In this document: positions 46,293-54,859 of the stretch, in pieces
How the letters are laid out: each line of letters begins with the position of its first letter
Numbering within the stretch: the stretch's first letter is position 1
Source: Agromyces sp. G08B096
GTDB lineage: Bacteria > Actinomycetota > Actinomycetes > Actinomycetales > Microbacteriaceae
Length of the DNA stretch: 64,000 nucleotides
NCBI RefSeq assembly: GCF_040267705.1
Contig: NZ_CP158374.1
Span: 2,356,001-2,420,000, forward strand
Direction: 5' to 3'
The notes under the pieces: model-generated
Databases searched by the model: none
What the model saw: only the letters and a program-made list of their open reading frames with translations
What the model was told of the DNA's origin: nothing
Made by a program: the position numbers and the translations under genes

Positions 46293-49200
46293 GGTCGGCT
46301 CCCTTCGGGTCGGACGGGTGATCGGGATCGGGATCGTGATCGTGATCGGAATCAGGGTCCGGCCCGGCCGCGGCCGCCCGGCCATCGCCCTCCGCCGCGG
46401 CATCCGGCTCCTCCGGGGCATCCGTCTCGACGGCGCCGTCGCCGTCCGCCGCGGCATCCGACTCGACCGCGGCATCCGACTTCGCTGCCACCGTCGCGTC
46501 GTCACCCGGCCGCCGGCGCGCACGTCGCGGCTGTCGCGGACGCGGCGCGCGGACGGGGCGTCGGTCGGCCTCCCGGCCGGCTCCGGTCGGGATCGACAGC
46601 AGGAGGGTCGCGCCGAGCACCACCAGCTGGAGCACCGTCCAGAAGGTGGCGGCGGCCCCGCCCGCGTCGGCTGGGATGGCGGCGGCGGGGGCGGGCGACG
46701 GCGCGTCGCGGAATCGCCAGAGTACGCCGAAGTCCGTCTCGCCGACCGGGATGAGCGACGCATTGCCGTCGAGCGCGGCGCGAGCGCGTTCCTCGGTGGC
46801 CATCGCGCGCCGGTCGTCGGCACCGGCGGGTCCGAGCAGGACGAACGTCGTGCCGAACCGGCTCACCGCCGCCTCGGCGTCGAAGCCGCTGCGCGACGCG
46901 AGGTTACCGGCCAGCTCGGCGAGTTCGACCTCGTCGTCCGTGAGTTCGGGTCGCGTGGCATCGAGCGTCGACTGGTCGTCGAGCGTGGTCCCGGCGCCGT
47001 GCTCGAGCCACGCACGCAGGCCGCCGTCCTCGAGCGGCGCCATCCGCAGCGTCGTCACCCTGGGGTCGTCGGCGACCTCGGCGACAACAAGCGCCGGCAG
47101 CTCGCGGTCGGGGGCAGGCTCGACCAGTGCGGCTCCGCTCGCGAGCGCGATCCCGGTCGGGACCACGAGCGCGACCGCCGCGAGGCCGGCCACCGCCGCC
47201 ACCGGCGCCCACGACCGCCGGAGGCCGTCGAGGGCGACGACCGCGGCGGTCACGAGCCCGAGCCAGGCGAGGCTCTGCCCGCCGCCGGTCCACACGGGGA
47301 CGGACGCGTCGCCCGTCGTCGCGACGGAGAGGTGGGCCGCGGCGATCGCGGTCGCGAAACCCGCAGCGGCGCACACGAGCGCGAGCAGGGCGGCGCGGAG
47401 CCGGCGCCGACCCGCGGCGACGGCAGCGGCCGCGAGCAGCAGGAGCGGGGCCGCGAGCCCGACCGCGGGCCACCACGGATCCCAGTCGAGTCCGGCACCG
47501 GCGAGCACGGCGCTCCAGCCGCCGTCCGAGCCGCCGGGGAAGCCCAGGGCGAGCCATCCGCCCGACGGGATGCCGCTCGGCGCCGGCAGCCCGGGATCCG
47601 CCACGAGCGAGAGCGGCGTGCCGCGGGTGAGCTGCTCCCAGATCAGCGGCGCGGCGAGCACGAGCGCCGGCAGCGGGAGCAGCGCGTATCGGACGGCGGC
47701 GCGTCCGCTGACGGCGAGCGCGAGGATCCACCCGAGCAGGAGCGCCGGCGTCAGGCTCGGGGCGGCGGCGACGACGGCGGCGAACAGCAGCCCCGCCGTC
47801 GCGGCGGAGGCCCAGCTCGTCGCTGCGCCGAGCATCGCGAAGGCGAGCCAGCCGAGGAGGGCGTGGGCGAGCACGGCGCCCGGCCGGCCGTCGGCGAGTG
47901 CGACGAGGAACGGCGGAGCCGCCGCCCACGCGAAGGCCGCGAACGCGCGCACCGCCGGTCGCTCGGTGAGGCGGGATGCCGTGAACCACGCGCCCATGGC
48001 GGCGACGGGAAGGGCGAGGAGCCAGAGCAGCACCATGGCGTACGACGGCGACCAGAACGTGATGGAGCCGAGTACCGCGAGGATCCCCGCGAACGGGTCG
48101 GCGGCGCCGACGAAGCCCGCACCGAGATCGCGCCAGCCGTACGCGGCGTTCGCCCACAGCTCGCCGAGCTGTCCGGACAGCGGCAGCAGTGCGCCCCCGG
48201 CGACGCCCGACGAGCCCAGGAGCCACGGTGCGACGGCGATGCCGGCGATGAGCGCGGCGAGCAGGACCCAGCCTCCCCCGGTGCCGAGGAACTGGAGGTC
48301 CTCCGTGCGTCCCCGGGCGCGGGCGCGGCGCGCCTCGGCGACAGCGCGTCGTCGGCGACGCACCTCGTCGGGCTGGACGCGGAGGGGCGCGATCGCCGAC
48401 CAACTGCTGGTCTTCGCCGCGCGGAGCGTGCGACGAGCTCGTGCGACGCCGCCGAGTCCGGCCATCGCCTGCAACGCGGCGGCGAACTCGCCGGCGATCG
48501 CGCCCGGCTGCTTCACGAGGAGCAGCCGGATGGACCGGAGGAGGGCGAGCGGGAGGAAGCTGAGCCAGTGCAGGGGCACGAGCGCCGCCGGGGCGTACAC
48601 GAGCCGGCGATGCAGCTCGGCGGTGCGTTCGAGCCGCCGCGCACGACGGGAGACCCGGCCGCGGCCGACCTGGACGCCGGCGACTCCCGATTCGGCGACC
48701 TCGACGTGCGCGGTCGGAACGACGCGGACGCGGTGGCCGGCCAGCCGCGCGCGGATGGAGAAGTCGAGCCCGTCGTCGGCGACCGGCAGCGCGTGGTCGA
48801 AGCCGTCGAGCTCGCGCCAGACGGTGTGGCGGACGAGGAGCCCGGCCGAGTCCACCCCGAGGACGTCGCTCAGATCGTCGTGCTGGCCCTGGTCGAGCTC
48901 GTCCGTGACCAGGTCGACGGTCCGCCCGAACCGGGTCACCGACCGCCCGAGGTGAGCGATGCGGTCGGGAGACTCCCATTGCATGAGCTTCGGGCCGGCG
49001 ACGGCGACCGAGCGCTCGGTCTCGAGGACCGCGCCGAGCGCGTCGAGGGCACCGGGCGCCGGTGCCGAGTCCTCTGCCAGCAGCCAGAGCGCGTCGCCGT
49101 CGCCCGCCGGCGCCTCCAGCACGCGCTCGGCGGCGCGCACGGCCTCGCCGAAGGAGACCCTGGTGGGGAGCTGGACGACGTGGCTCGGAACCGCGGCTTC

Positions 49201-49350
49201 GATGTCGGCGGTCGCCGCGGCATCCGCGTCGTTCAGGACGACGATGAGGGCGTCGGGGGTGCGGCGCTGGGTGCGGAGCGCTTCAATGGTGCGGCGGAGG
49301 CGGTCGCCGCCGCGGTGCACGACGAGGATGGCGGTGACTCGAGGGAACAT
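46285..49350 (-). CDS. Glycosyltransferase family 2 fused to a multi-pass membrane domain
   Basis: 1021 residues. The cytoplasmic GT2 domain (about 1-230) has RVTAILVVHRGGDRLRRT, LIVVLNDADAAATADI and an acidic WLLAEDSAPAPGAL metal-site region, then VADDGLDFSIRARLAGHRVR. A long region of about a dozen membrane segments (about 365-770) follows, with an extracytoplasmic part and a last membrane segment near 925. The final ~80 residues are Asp/Ala/Glu-rich, ending in (Asp-X) repeats. Likely transfers a sugar onto a lipid carrier or surface glycan. Confidence 0.88.
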   Translation of the reverse strand: MFPRVTAILVVHRGGDRLRRTIEALRTQRRTPDALIVVLNDADAAATADIEAAVPSHVVQLPTRVSFGEAVRAAERVLEAPAGDGDALWLLAEDSAPAPGALDALGAVLETERSVAVAGPKLMQWESPDRIAHLGRSVTRFGRTVDLVTDELDQGQHDDLSDVLGVDSAGLLVRHTVWRELDGFDHALPVADDGLDFSIRARLAGHRVRVVPTAHVEVAESGVAGVQVGRGRVSRRARRLERTAELHRRLVYAPAALVPLHWLSFLPLALLRSIRLLLVKQPGAIAGEFAAALQAMAGLGGVARARRTLRAAKTSSWSAIAPLRVQPDEVRRRRRAVAEARRARARGRTEDLQFLGTGGGWVLLAALIAGIAVAPWLLGSSGVAGGALLPLSGQLGELWANAAYGWRDLGAGFVGAADPFAGILAVLGSITFWSPSYAMVLLWLLALPVAAMGAWFTASRLTERPAVRAFAAFAWAAAPPFLVALADGRPGAVLAHALLGWLAFAMLGAATSWASAATAGLLFAAVVAAAPSLTPALLLGWILALAVSGRAAVRYALLPLPALVLAAPLIWEQLTRGTPLSLVADPGLPAPSGIPSGGWLALGFPGGSDGGWSAVLAGAGLDWDPWWPAVGLAAPLLLLAAAAVAAGRRRLRAALLALVCAAAGFATAIAAAHLSVATTGDASVPVWTGGGQSLAWLGLVTAAVVALDGLRRSWAPVAAVAGLAAVALVVPTGIALASGAALVEPAPDRELPALVVAEVADDPRVTTLRMAPLEDGGLRAWLEHGAGTTLDDQSTLDATRPELTDDEVELAELAGNLASRSGFDAEAAVSRFGTTFVLLGPAGADDRRAMATEERARAALDGNASLIPVGETDFGVLWRFRDAPSPAPAAAIPADAGGAAATFWTVLQLVVLGATLLLSIPTGAGREADRRPVRAPRPRQPRRARRRPGDDATVAAKSDAAVESDAAADGDGAVETDAPEEPDAAAEGDGRAAAAGPDPDSDHDHDPDPDHPSDPKGADRG
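46319..46356. repeat. Degenerate hexamer tandem repeat (ATCGGG/ATCGTG)
   Basis: Six consecutive 6-bp units (ATCGGG twice, ATCGTG twice, ATCGGA, ATCAGG) encode the alternating Asp-Pro/Asp-His end of the glycosyltransferase. An 18-bp imperfect repeat (GCGGCATCCGACT...) lies at about 46449-46484 in the same tail. Confidence 0.7.
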
Positions 49351-49448
49351 CGGGGCCAGCCTAGGCTCCGGGTCAGCCGTGAGCGGCCACCCCGTCTGGC
49401 GTGCCGCGAACCGATCGTCCGCGGCACGCGACGTCCGTCGGGGTGCCG

Positions 49449-49766
49449 TCAGCCCGCGCGCTTGCGGAGCTTGCGCCGCTCGCGCTCGGAGAGCCCGCCC
49501 CAGATCCCGAACCGCTCGTCGTTCGCGAGCGCGTACTCGAGGCACTGGGCCCGGACTTCGCAGCCCGTGCAGATCTTCTTCGCGTCGCGGGTCGATCCGC
49601 CCTTCTCAGGGAAGAAGGCTTCCGGATCGGTTTGCGCGCACAGCGCGTCGCTCTGCCAGGCCAGCGGATCATCGTCGACGTTCCCCCGAACGCCCGGAAC
49701 GCCGAGGCGAACCGGATCGACGAACCAATCCTCAGGTACCCCAGAACGATATTCAGGATTGCCCAT
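49449..49766 (-). CDS. whiB: WhiB-family iron-sulfur transcription factor
   Basis: 105 residues from ATG 49766. Four cluster-binding cysteines C43, C66, C69, C75 (ALC, KKICTGCEVRAQC), the turn GIWGG at 87-91 and basic C-terminal RERRKLRKRAG. The genomic context (DUF3499, zincin, manA/manB nearby) resembles the whiB2/whmD locus, a regulator of septation. In-frame upstream codons exist but the chosen ATG gives the usual length. Its promoter overlaps an 18-bp palindrome. Confidence 0.93.
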   Translation of the reverse strand: MGNPEYRSGVPEDWFVDPVRLGVPGVRGNVDDDPLAWQSDALCAQTDPEAFFPEKGGSTRDAKKICTGCEVRAQCLEYALANDERFGIWGGLSERERRKLRKRAG

Positions 49767-49814
49767 ATCGTCTCCCACCCAGTTGTACCGACCGCCACGG
49801 GGGCGTGTCAGGAC

Positions 49815-49832
49815 AATTACACCGGTGTAATT
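49815..49832. promoter_or_regulatory. 18-bp perfect palindrome (operator candidate) over whiB promoter
   Basis: AATTACACCGGTGTAATT is perfectly symmetrical, AT-rich at its ends in a GC-rich genome, and covers the -10 box plus part of the spacer. It is the most likely regulator-binding site in this region. Confidence 0.75.
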
Positions 49833-49844
49833 CGGAGGCGTCAA
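49816..49844 (-). promoter_or_regulatory. whiB promoter: TTGACG-N17-TGTAAT
   Basis: On the minus strand: -35 TTGACG (49844-49839), 17-bp spacer, -10 TGTAAT (49821-49816), leaving a leader of about 45 bases before ATG 49766. Confidence 0.7.
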
Positions 49845-49935
49845 GTCGCGAACAATAAACCTTCAATCATCGCTGGAGGCTTCGCACGCGCCGCGACACG
49901 CCGCGAGCGTGTCGCAGTTGTGATGATGGGATGCC

Positions 49936-50898
49936 TCACGCCGCGGCGCGACGGGCCTCCCAGGCGCTCCGGACCATGTCTTCGAGGGTGTGCCGCATGC
50001 GCCAGTCGAGGTCCCGCGCGGCCAGTTCGCCCGACGCGACGATGCGCGCGGGGTCGCCGGTCCGGCGCGGACCGATCTCCGGTTGGAAGGCGATGCCCGT
50101 GACCTCGGCCACCGCGTGCATGATCTCACCCACGGACACGCCGTCGCCGGAGCCGAGGTTGTAGACGGGCTCGAGCGGCGCGCCGGCATCGAGGCGCTCG
50201 GCGGCGACGACGTGCGCGTCGGCGAGGTCGGCGACGTGGATGTAGTCGCGGACGCAGGTGCCGTCGGGCGTCGGGTAGTCGTCGCCGTTGATGCGGGGCG
50301 TCCGGCCCTCGAGGAGCGCGTCGAAGACCAGCGGGAAGAGGTTGTGCGGGCTGACGTCGTAGATCTCGTCGCTGCCGGAGCCGACGACGTTGAAGTAGCG
50401 GAGCGAGGTGTGCGCGAGCCCCGTCGCCCTGGCCTGGTCGGCGAGGAGCCACTCGCCGATGAGCTTCGACTCGCCGTACGGCGACTCGGGGTGCTTCTCG
50501 GTGGCCTCGGTGACGAGGTCGACGTCGGGCGTGCCGTAGACGGCTGCGCTCGAGGAGAAGACGATGCGCTCCACGCCGCGCTCGGCCATCGCGGCGAGCA
50601 GGGTCGTCGTGCCGGTGACGTTCTGCTGGTAGGTGTGCAGGGGGCGCTGCACCGAGACGCCCGCGTACTTGAAGCCGGCGAGGTGGACGACGCCCGTGAT
50701 CGGGAACCGGGAGAACGTGTCTTCGAGGAGCGGTCCGTCGAGGATCGTGCCCTGCACGAACGGCGTGCCGTCGGGGAGGAAGGCGCGCCGACCCGAGGAG
50801 AGGTCGTCGATCACGACGGTCTCGATGCCCTTCGCCTGGAATGCGCGCACGACGTGCGCGCCGATGTATCCGGCGCCTCCGGTGACCAGCCAGCTCAT
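49936..50898 (-). CDS. galE: UDP-glucose 4-epimerase
   Basis: 320 residues. Rossmann NAD site GGAGYIG (G7-x2-G10-x2-G13), catalytic S117 region FSSSAAVYG and Y141xxxK145 (SPYGESK); later NGDDYPTPDGTCVRDYIHV, the GalE family signature. Interconverts UDP-glucose and UDP-galactose, supplying galactose for surface polysaccharides. Its start lies 11 bases downstream of a 19-bp hairpin. Confidence 0.96.
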   Translation of the reverse strand: MSWLVTGGAGYIGAHVVRAFQAKGIETVVIDDLSSGRRAFLPDGTPFVQGTILDGPLLEDTFSRFPITGVVHLAGFKYAGVSVQRPLHTYQQNVTGTTTLLAAMAERGVERIVFSSSAAVYGTPDVDLVTEATEKHPESPYGESKLIGEWLLADQARATGLAHTSLRYFNVVGSGSDEIYDVSPHNLFPLVFDALLEGRTPRINGDDYPTPDGTCVRDYIHVADLADAHVVAAERLDAGAPLEPVYNLGSGDGVSVGEIMHAVAEVTGIAFQPEIGPRRTGDPARIVASGELAARDLDWRMRHTLEDMVRSAWEARRAAA

Positions 50899-50909
50899 CT
50901 CACCCTTTC

Positions 50910-50970
50910 CGGCCCGGTGCCTCCGGAGCCTCCCCGATCGTATCGGGGCGACTCCGGAGGCACCGGGCCG
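50910..50970. terminator. Very long hairpin before galE
   Basis: Perfect 19-bp arms CGGCCCGGTGCCTCCGGAG (50910-50928) and its complement (50952-50970), enclosing a second perfect 7-bp stem CCCCGAT/ATCGGGG. It follows the 50-aa gene's stop by 21 bases and ends 11 bases before the galE start codon, so it can act as terminator for the former and leader structure for the latter. Confidence 0.8.
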
Positions 50971-50991
50971 CGGCGGGTGCAGGAGCCGGGC

Positions 50992-51144
50992 TCACGCGTC
51001 GACGAGCGAGCGGTGCCTCGGGTCGCGCGTGGGATCGGGGATCGGGAGGCGGCCGTATCCGTCGCGAACGAGCACCCGGATGGTGGCGACGAGGCCCCAG
51101 ACGAAAAGGGTGATGAGCAGCAGCAGAACGATGATCGTGGTCAT
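50992..51144 (-). CDS. Single-pass membrane peptide, 50 aa
   Basis: 50 residues: hydrophobic segment (about 3-26, TTIIVLLLLITLFVWGLVATI) followed by a basic/Pro tail (RDGYGRLPIPDPTRDPRH). Small, clearly a membrane peptide. It is transcribed divergently from the GlxA regulator across a 97-bp gap with repeated half-sites and is cut off from galE by the hairpin. Function unknown. Confidence 0.65.
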   Translation of the reverse strand: MTTIIVLLLLITLFVWGLVATIRVLVRDGYGRLPIPDPTRDPRHRSLVDA

Positions 51145-51241
51145 GGCAGAAAAACTACGGCTTGCGACATCCTGCCGACAGTGGCAGAGTGACCAAGCAA
51201 CGACGTAATCCTGCCAATACGCACCGCCCGCCGGAGGACCC
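51145..51241. promoter_or_regulatory. Divergent control region with TGCC/GGCA half-sites
   Basis: CTGCC-6-GGCAG forms an inverted repeat (51172-51187). ATCCTGCC recurs at 51169 and 51209, 40 bp apart in the same orientation, and another GGCAG lies at the peptide start (51145). The arrangement fits AraC-family half-sites. Confidence 0.5.
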
Positions 51242-52261
51242 ATGCTCCAGACCATCGCCTGCATCGCCCTCCCCCAGATGGCGCCGTTCGAATTCGGCGT
51301 GATCTGCGAGGTCTTCGGCATCGACCGGCGCGAGCACGGCGGCCCCACCTTCGACTTCCACGTCGTCGCCGCCGACCCCGGCCCCGTTCGCACCAAGCTC
51401 GGCTTCGACATCGTCGTGAACGAAGGGCTCGACGCCGCGCGCACCGCCGATCTCGTCGCGGTCCCGGCCTCCCTCATCGACCAGGCGCCCGACGAGCGCG
51501 TGCTCGAGGTCGTCCGTGACGCCGTCGACCGTGGCGCCTGGGTGCTGTCGGTCTGCTCCGGCTCCTTCACGCTCGGGCACGCCGGGGTGCTCCGCGGCCG
51601 CCGCGCGACCACGCACTGGATGTACACCGACCGCATGGCCGAGCTGTTCCCCGACACCGAGGTCGACCCGGATGTGCTCTTCGTGCAGGACGGGAAGGTC
51701 GTGACCGGCGCAGGCACCGCCGCCGGCATCGACGCCGCGCTGCACATCGTGCGCACCGAGCTCGGACAGTCCGCCGCCAACATCGTCGCCCGGCGCATGG
51801 TCGTGCCTCCGCAGCGCGACGGCGGGCAGTCCCAGTTCATCCAGACCCCCGTCGTGGAGTACCGCAGCGACTCGTTCGCGCGCATCACCGAATGGATGCT
51901 GGAGCACCTCGACGAAGACCTCACCGTCGACCGCCTCGCCCGCAAGGCGCTCATGTCGCCCCGCACGTTCGCCAGGAAGTTCCGGGCCGAGACGGGCACG
52001 ACGCCGAACGCCTGGCTCAACCGGCAGCGGCTCCTCCGCGCCCAGCAGCTGCTCGAGGAGACCGACCTGACGCTCGAGGAGATCGCCCGCGAGGCCGGGT
52101 TCGGTCAGGCGGCCGTCATGCGCCACCACTTCTTGAAGGTCCTGCAGACGACGCCCACGGCGTACCGCCGGCTGTTCGGCGTGCGAACCGCCGCCGCGGG
52201 CTCACCGGCTCGCGTGGCCGCAGCCGCCGGTGCTCAGCACGAGCTGATCGCCGCCGGCTGA
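51242..52261 (+). CDS. GlxA-family transcriptional regulator (DJ-1/PfpI + AraC HTH)
   Basis: 339 residues, GGAGGA before ATG. N-terminal DJ-1/PfpI-like domain (about 1-175) with the nucleophile-elbow cysteine C105 in SVCSGSF; C-terminal AraC-type DNA-binding domain (about 218-318: VDRLARKALMSPRTFARKF and EEIAREAGFGQAAVMRHHF). These regulators sense small molecules through the N-terminal domain. Likely targets are the divergent peptide gene and itself. Stop lies one base from the manA stop. Confidence 0.9.
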   Translation: MLQTIACIALPQMAPFEFGVICEVFGIDRREHGGPTFDFHVVAADPGPVRTKLGFDIVVNEGLDAARTADLVAVPASLIDQAPDERVLEVVRDAVDRGAWVLSVCSGSFTLGHAGVLRGRRATTHWMYTDRMAELFPDTEVDPDVLFVQDGKVVTGAGTAAGIDAALHIVRTELGQSAANIVARRMVVPPQRDGGQSQFIQTPVVEYRSDSFARITEWMLEHLDEDLTVDRLARKALMSPRTFARKFRAETGTTPNAWLNRQRLLRAQQLLEETDLTLEEIAREAGFGQAAVMRHHFLKVLQTTPTAYRRLFGVRTAAAGSPARVAAAAGAQHELIAAG

Positions 52262-52262
52262 C

Positions 52263-53519
52263 TCACTCGAGGGATGCCCCGATCCCGGCGCCCGTCGTCG
52301 CGACCCAGGCGACCCCGGCACCGGTGACGACGAGCTCCCGCTCGTCGGGCGTGACGTAGACCGCGCCGCCGCGCGGCACGTCGATCGCGTCAGCAGCGCC
52401 GTCGAGCCGGACGGCCCCCCCCTCGGCGAGGACGATCGCCGGGCCGTCGAGCACGATCCGCGCCTCCGAGGCGCCGGGCTCCACGCGGTGCAGGACGAAG
52501 TCGGGCACGTCGGGCCGGAACGTGCGCACGCCGGGCGAGGTCGCCTCGGGCTCGAGCCGCGGCGGCTCGATGGGGGTGAAGTCGAGCACGTCGACGAGCT
52601 CGCTCACGTCGATGTGCTTGGGTGTGAGGCCGCCGCGCAGCACGTTGTCGCTCGCGGCCATCAGCTCGATCCCGAGTCCGCGGAGGTAGGCGTGGATGTT
52701 GCCCGCGCGCAGGTACAGCGCCTCGCCGCGGGCGAGCCGCACGCGGTTGAGCAGCAGCGAGATGACGATGCCCGGATCGCCGGGGTACGCCTCGGCGAGC
52801 TCGCCGACCGTCTCGAACGACCGCGCGAGGCCGGGTGCCGCCGCCGACGCGGCCGGCGCGAGCCGGACGACGCGCTCCACCACCCACGACGCCTGTCCCG
52901 TGTCGCCGCCGCGACCATCCTGCAGCAGCCATTCGACCGTCCGCTCGAGCCCGTCCTCCCCCGCGAGATGGGACTCCAGCAGGTCGAGGGCGCCGGGATC
53001 GGGCTGCTCGTCCGCGGCATCCGCCTGCCGGAGTGCGGCCAGAACGGCTCGCACCTCGGCGAGGGGACGGAAGCCCGACAGGGCGTCGAACGTCTCGCTC
53101 ACGGCGACGATGAGCTCGGGTTTGTGGAACGCGTCCTTGTAGTTGCGGTCGTAGGCGTCGATCGCGACGCCGTCGGCCTCCTCGCGGGCGAACCCCGCCC
53201 GCGCCTGCTCGGGAGTCGGGTGCGCCTGGAGCGACAGCGGACCGCCGGCGGCGAGCAGCTTCAAGAGGAACGGCAGACGACCGGATGCCCCGAGCCCCGG
53301 CCCGAGCGCACGCTCGGGGTCTGCGGCGATCCACTCGGCGAGATCGGCTGCCCCGCCGGTCTGCGCGGGGTCGACGATCCGGGCGGGCGAACCGGGGTGC
53401 GCGCCGAGCCAGAGCTCGGCCTCCGGGCCTCCGGACGGAGCGGTGCCGAGGAACGCGGCGATGTCGTTGGTCGAACCCCACGCGTAGTCACGCGGAGTGT
53501 TGCGGATCGCGACAAACAT
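52263..53519 (-). CDS. manA: Mannose-6-phosphate isomerase, class I
   Basis: 418 residues. Interconverts fructose-6-phosphate and mannose-6-phosphate, the step before ManB. Zinc ligands of the type I cupin enzyme: Q98 and H100 (SLQAHPT), E135 (HKPELI) and the histidine in AGNIHAYLRG. Complete, with typical N-terminal NTPRDYAWGS. GAAAGGA precedes the ATG, and a TAGGTT box (53556-53551) can serve as -10. Confidence 0.97.
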   Translation of the reverse strand: MFVAIRNTPRDYAWGSTNDIAAFLGTAPSGGPEAELWLGAHPGSPARIVDPAQTGGAADLAEWIAADPERALGPGLGASGRLPFLLKLLAAGGPLSLQAHPTPEQARAGFAREEADGVAIDAYDRNYKDAFHKPELIVAVSETFDALSGFRPLAEVRAVLAALRQADAADEQPDPGALDLLESHLAGEDGLERTVEWLLQDGRGGDTGQASWVVERVVRLAPAASAAAPGLARSFETVGELAEAYPGDPGIVISLLLNRVRLARGEALYLRAGNIHAYLRGLGIELMAASDNVLRGGLTPKHIDVSELVDVLDFTPIEPPRLEPEATSPGVRTFRPDVPDFVLHRVEPGASEARIVLDGPAIVLAEGGAVRLDGAADAIDVPRGGAVYVTPDERELVVTGAGVAWVATTGAGIGASLE

Positions 53520-53632
53520 GCAGCGGACGTCCTTTCAGGCCATTCGCCCCAACCTACAACGGCTTCGTCCGGCATCGACGGGGCTGCATAGGCTCGGGGC
53601 ATCCGTCGACGCATCGATGCACAGGAGCTGCC

Positions 53633-54811
53633 ATGACCTTCGAACCGCTCGCCAGCGACTTCTACTCGTACGAGCGCCTGCTGACCGACGAGGAGCGCGA
53701 GGCGCTCGGTCGGCTCCGCGCGTGGCTCGAGGCCGACGTGAAGCCGATCATCGGCGGGTACTGGGAGCGCGCGGAGTTCCCGATGCAGGTCGTGAAGCCG
53801 CTCGCCGAGCTCGGCGTCCTCTCCTACGCGTGGGGGGAGACGAAGCCGTTCGAGAACTCGGCGGTGTTCCGCGGCTTCGTGGCCCTCGAACTGGCCCGGG
53901 TGGATGCCTCCGTCGGCACGTTCGTGGGGGTCCAGAACGGCCTCGCGACCGGGTCGATCTCGCTCGCCGGCTCGGCCGAGCAGCGGGCGGAGTGGATCCC
54001 CAAGCTCGCCTCGGGCGAGGTCATCGGCGCATTCGGCCTCACCGAGCCGACCTCCGGGTCCGACTCCGCGCGGGGCCTGCGCACCACGGCCCGGCGCGAG
54101 GGCGACGAGTGGGTGCTGAACGGCGCGAAGCGCTGGATCGGCAATGCGACCTTCTCGGACATCACGATCATCTGGGCGAAGGACGAGGCCGACGGACAGG
54201 TGAAGGGCTTCATCGTCCCGACCTCGACCCCCGGCTACACCGCGACGAAGATCGAGGGCAAGATCAGCCTGCGACCCGTGCAGAACGCCGACATCGCCCT
54301 CACCGACGTCCGCGTGCCCGAGTCGCTCCGGCTGCAGAACGCGAACTCGTTCCGCGACACGGCCGCGGTGCTCCGCGCGACGCGCGCCGAGGTCGCCTGG
54401 GCGGCTGTCGGCACCGCGATCGGTGCCTACGAGGCCGCGCTCGCCTACGCCAAGGACCGCGTGCAGTTCGGCCGGCCGATCGCCTCGCACCAGCTCGTCC
54501 AGGAGCACCTCGTGAACGCGATCGGCAACATCACCGCCTCGCTCGGCATGGTGGTGCGCGCCTCGCAGATGCAGGACGCCGGCGAGCTGCGCGACGAGCA
54601 CTCGGCCCTCGCCAAGGCGTATGCCACCTCGCGCATGCGCGAGACCGTCGCGTGGGCGCGCGAGGTCTGCGGCGGCAACGGCATCGTGCTCGAGTACGAC
54701 GTCGCCCGCTTCTTCGCCGACGCGGAGGCGCTGTACTCGTACGAGGGCACCCGCGAGATGAACACCCTCATCGTGGGCCGCGCGATCACCGGTGAGGCGG
54801 CGTTCGTCTGA
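53633..54811 (+). CDS. Acyl-CoA dehydrogenase (glutaryl-CoA dehydrogenase-like)
   Basis: 392 residues, CAGGAG before ATG; TAGGCT (53589-53594) may be its -10. FAD-dependent dehydrogenase: GAFGLTEPTSGSDSARG, WIGNATFSDITIIWA, RVQFGRPIASHQLVQ, and the catalytic base E371 in SYEGTRE. The SSV/GK and RDTAAVLRATRAEVAWAA parts resemble glutaryl-CoA dehydrogenases and broad-specificity relatives; substrate cannot be told from sequence. Confidence 0.93.
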   Translation: MTFEPLASDFYSYERLLTDEEREALGRLRAWLEADVKPIIGGYWERAEFPMQVVKPLAELGVLSYAWGETKPFENSAVFRGFVALELARVDASVGTFVGVQNGLATGSISLAGSAEQRAEWIPKLASGEVIGAFGLTEPTSGSDSARGLRTTARREGDEWVLNGAKRWIGNATFSDITIIWAKDEADGQVKGFIVPTSTPGYTATKIEGKISLRPVQNADIALTDVRVPESLRLQNANSFRDTAAVLRATRAEVAWAAVGTAIGAYEAALAYAKDRVQFGRPIASHQLVQEHLVNAIGNITASLGMVVRASQMQDAGELRDEHSALAKAYATSRMRETVAWAREVCGGNGIVLEYDVARFFADAEALYSYEGTREMNTLIVGRAITGEAAFV

Positions 54812-54846
54812 TCGGAGCCGGCCGGGCGCTGCCCGCCCGGCCGCGA

Positions 54847-54852
54847 TAGCCT
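54847..54852 (+). promoter_or_regulatory. -10 box TAGCCT for leaderless O-antigen ligase-like gene
   Basis: TAGCCT, then 7 bases, then ATG 54860; there is no purine-rich ribosome site, which suits a leaderless transcript. Confidence 0.55.
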
Positions 54853-54859
54853 TGACCGC

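Noticed and set aside
44959-49830. A 1623-codon open frame on the plus strand
   Set aside because: It runs antisense through the DUF5719, glycosyltransferase and whiB genes, has Arg/Ala/Pro/Ser-biased composition and no domain.
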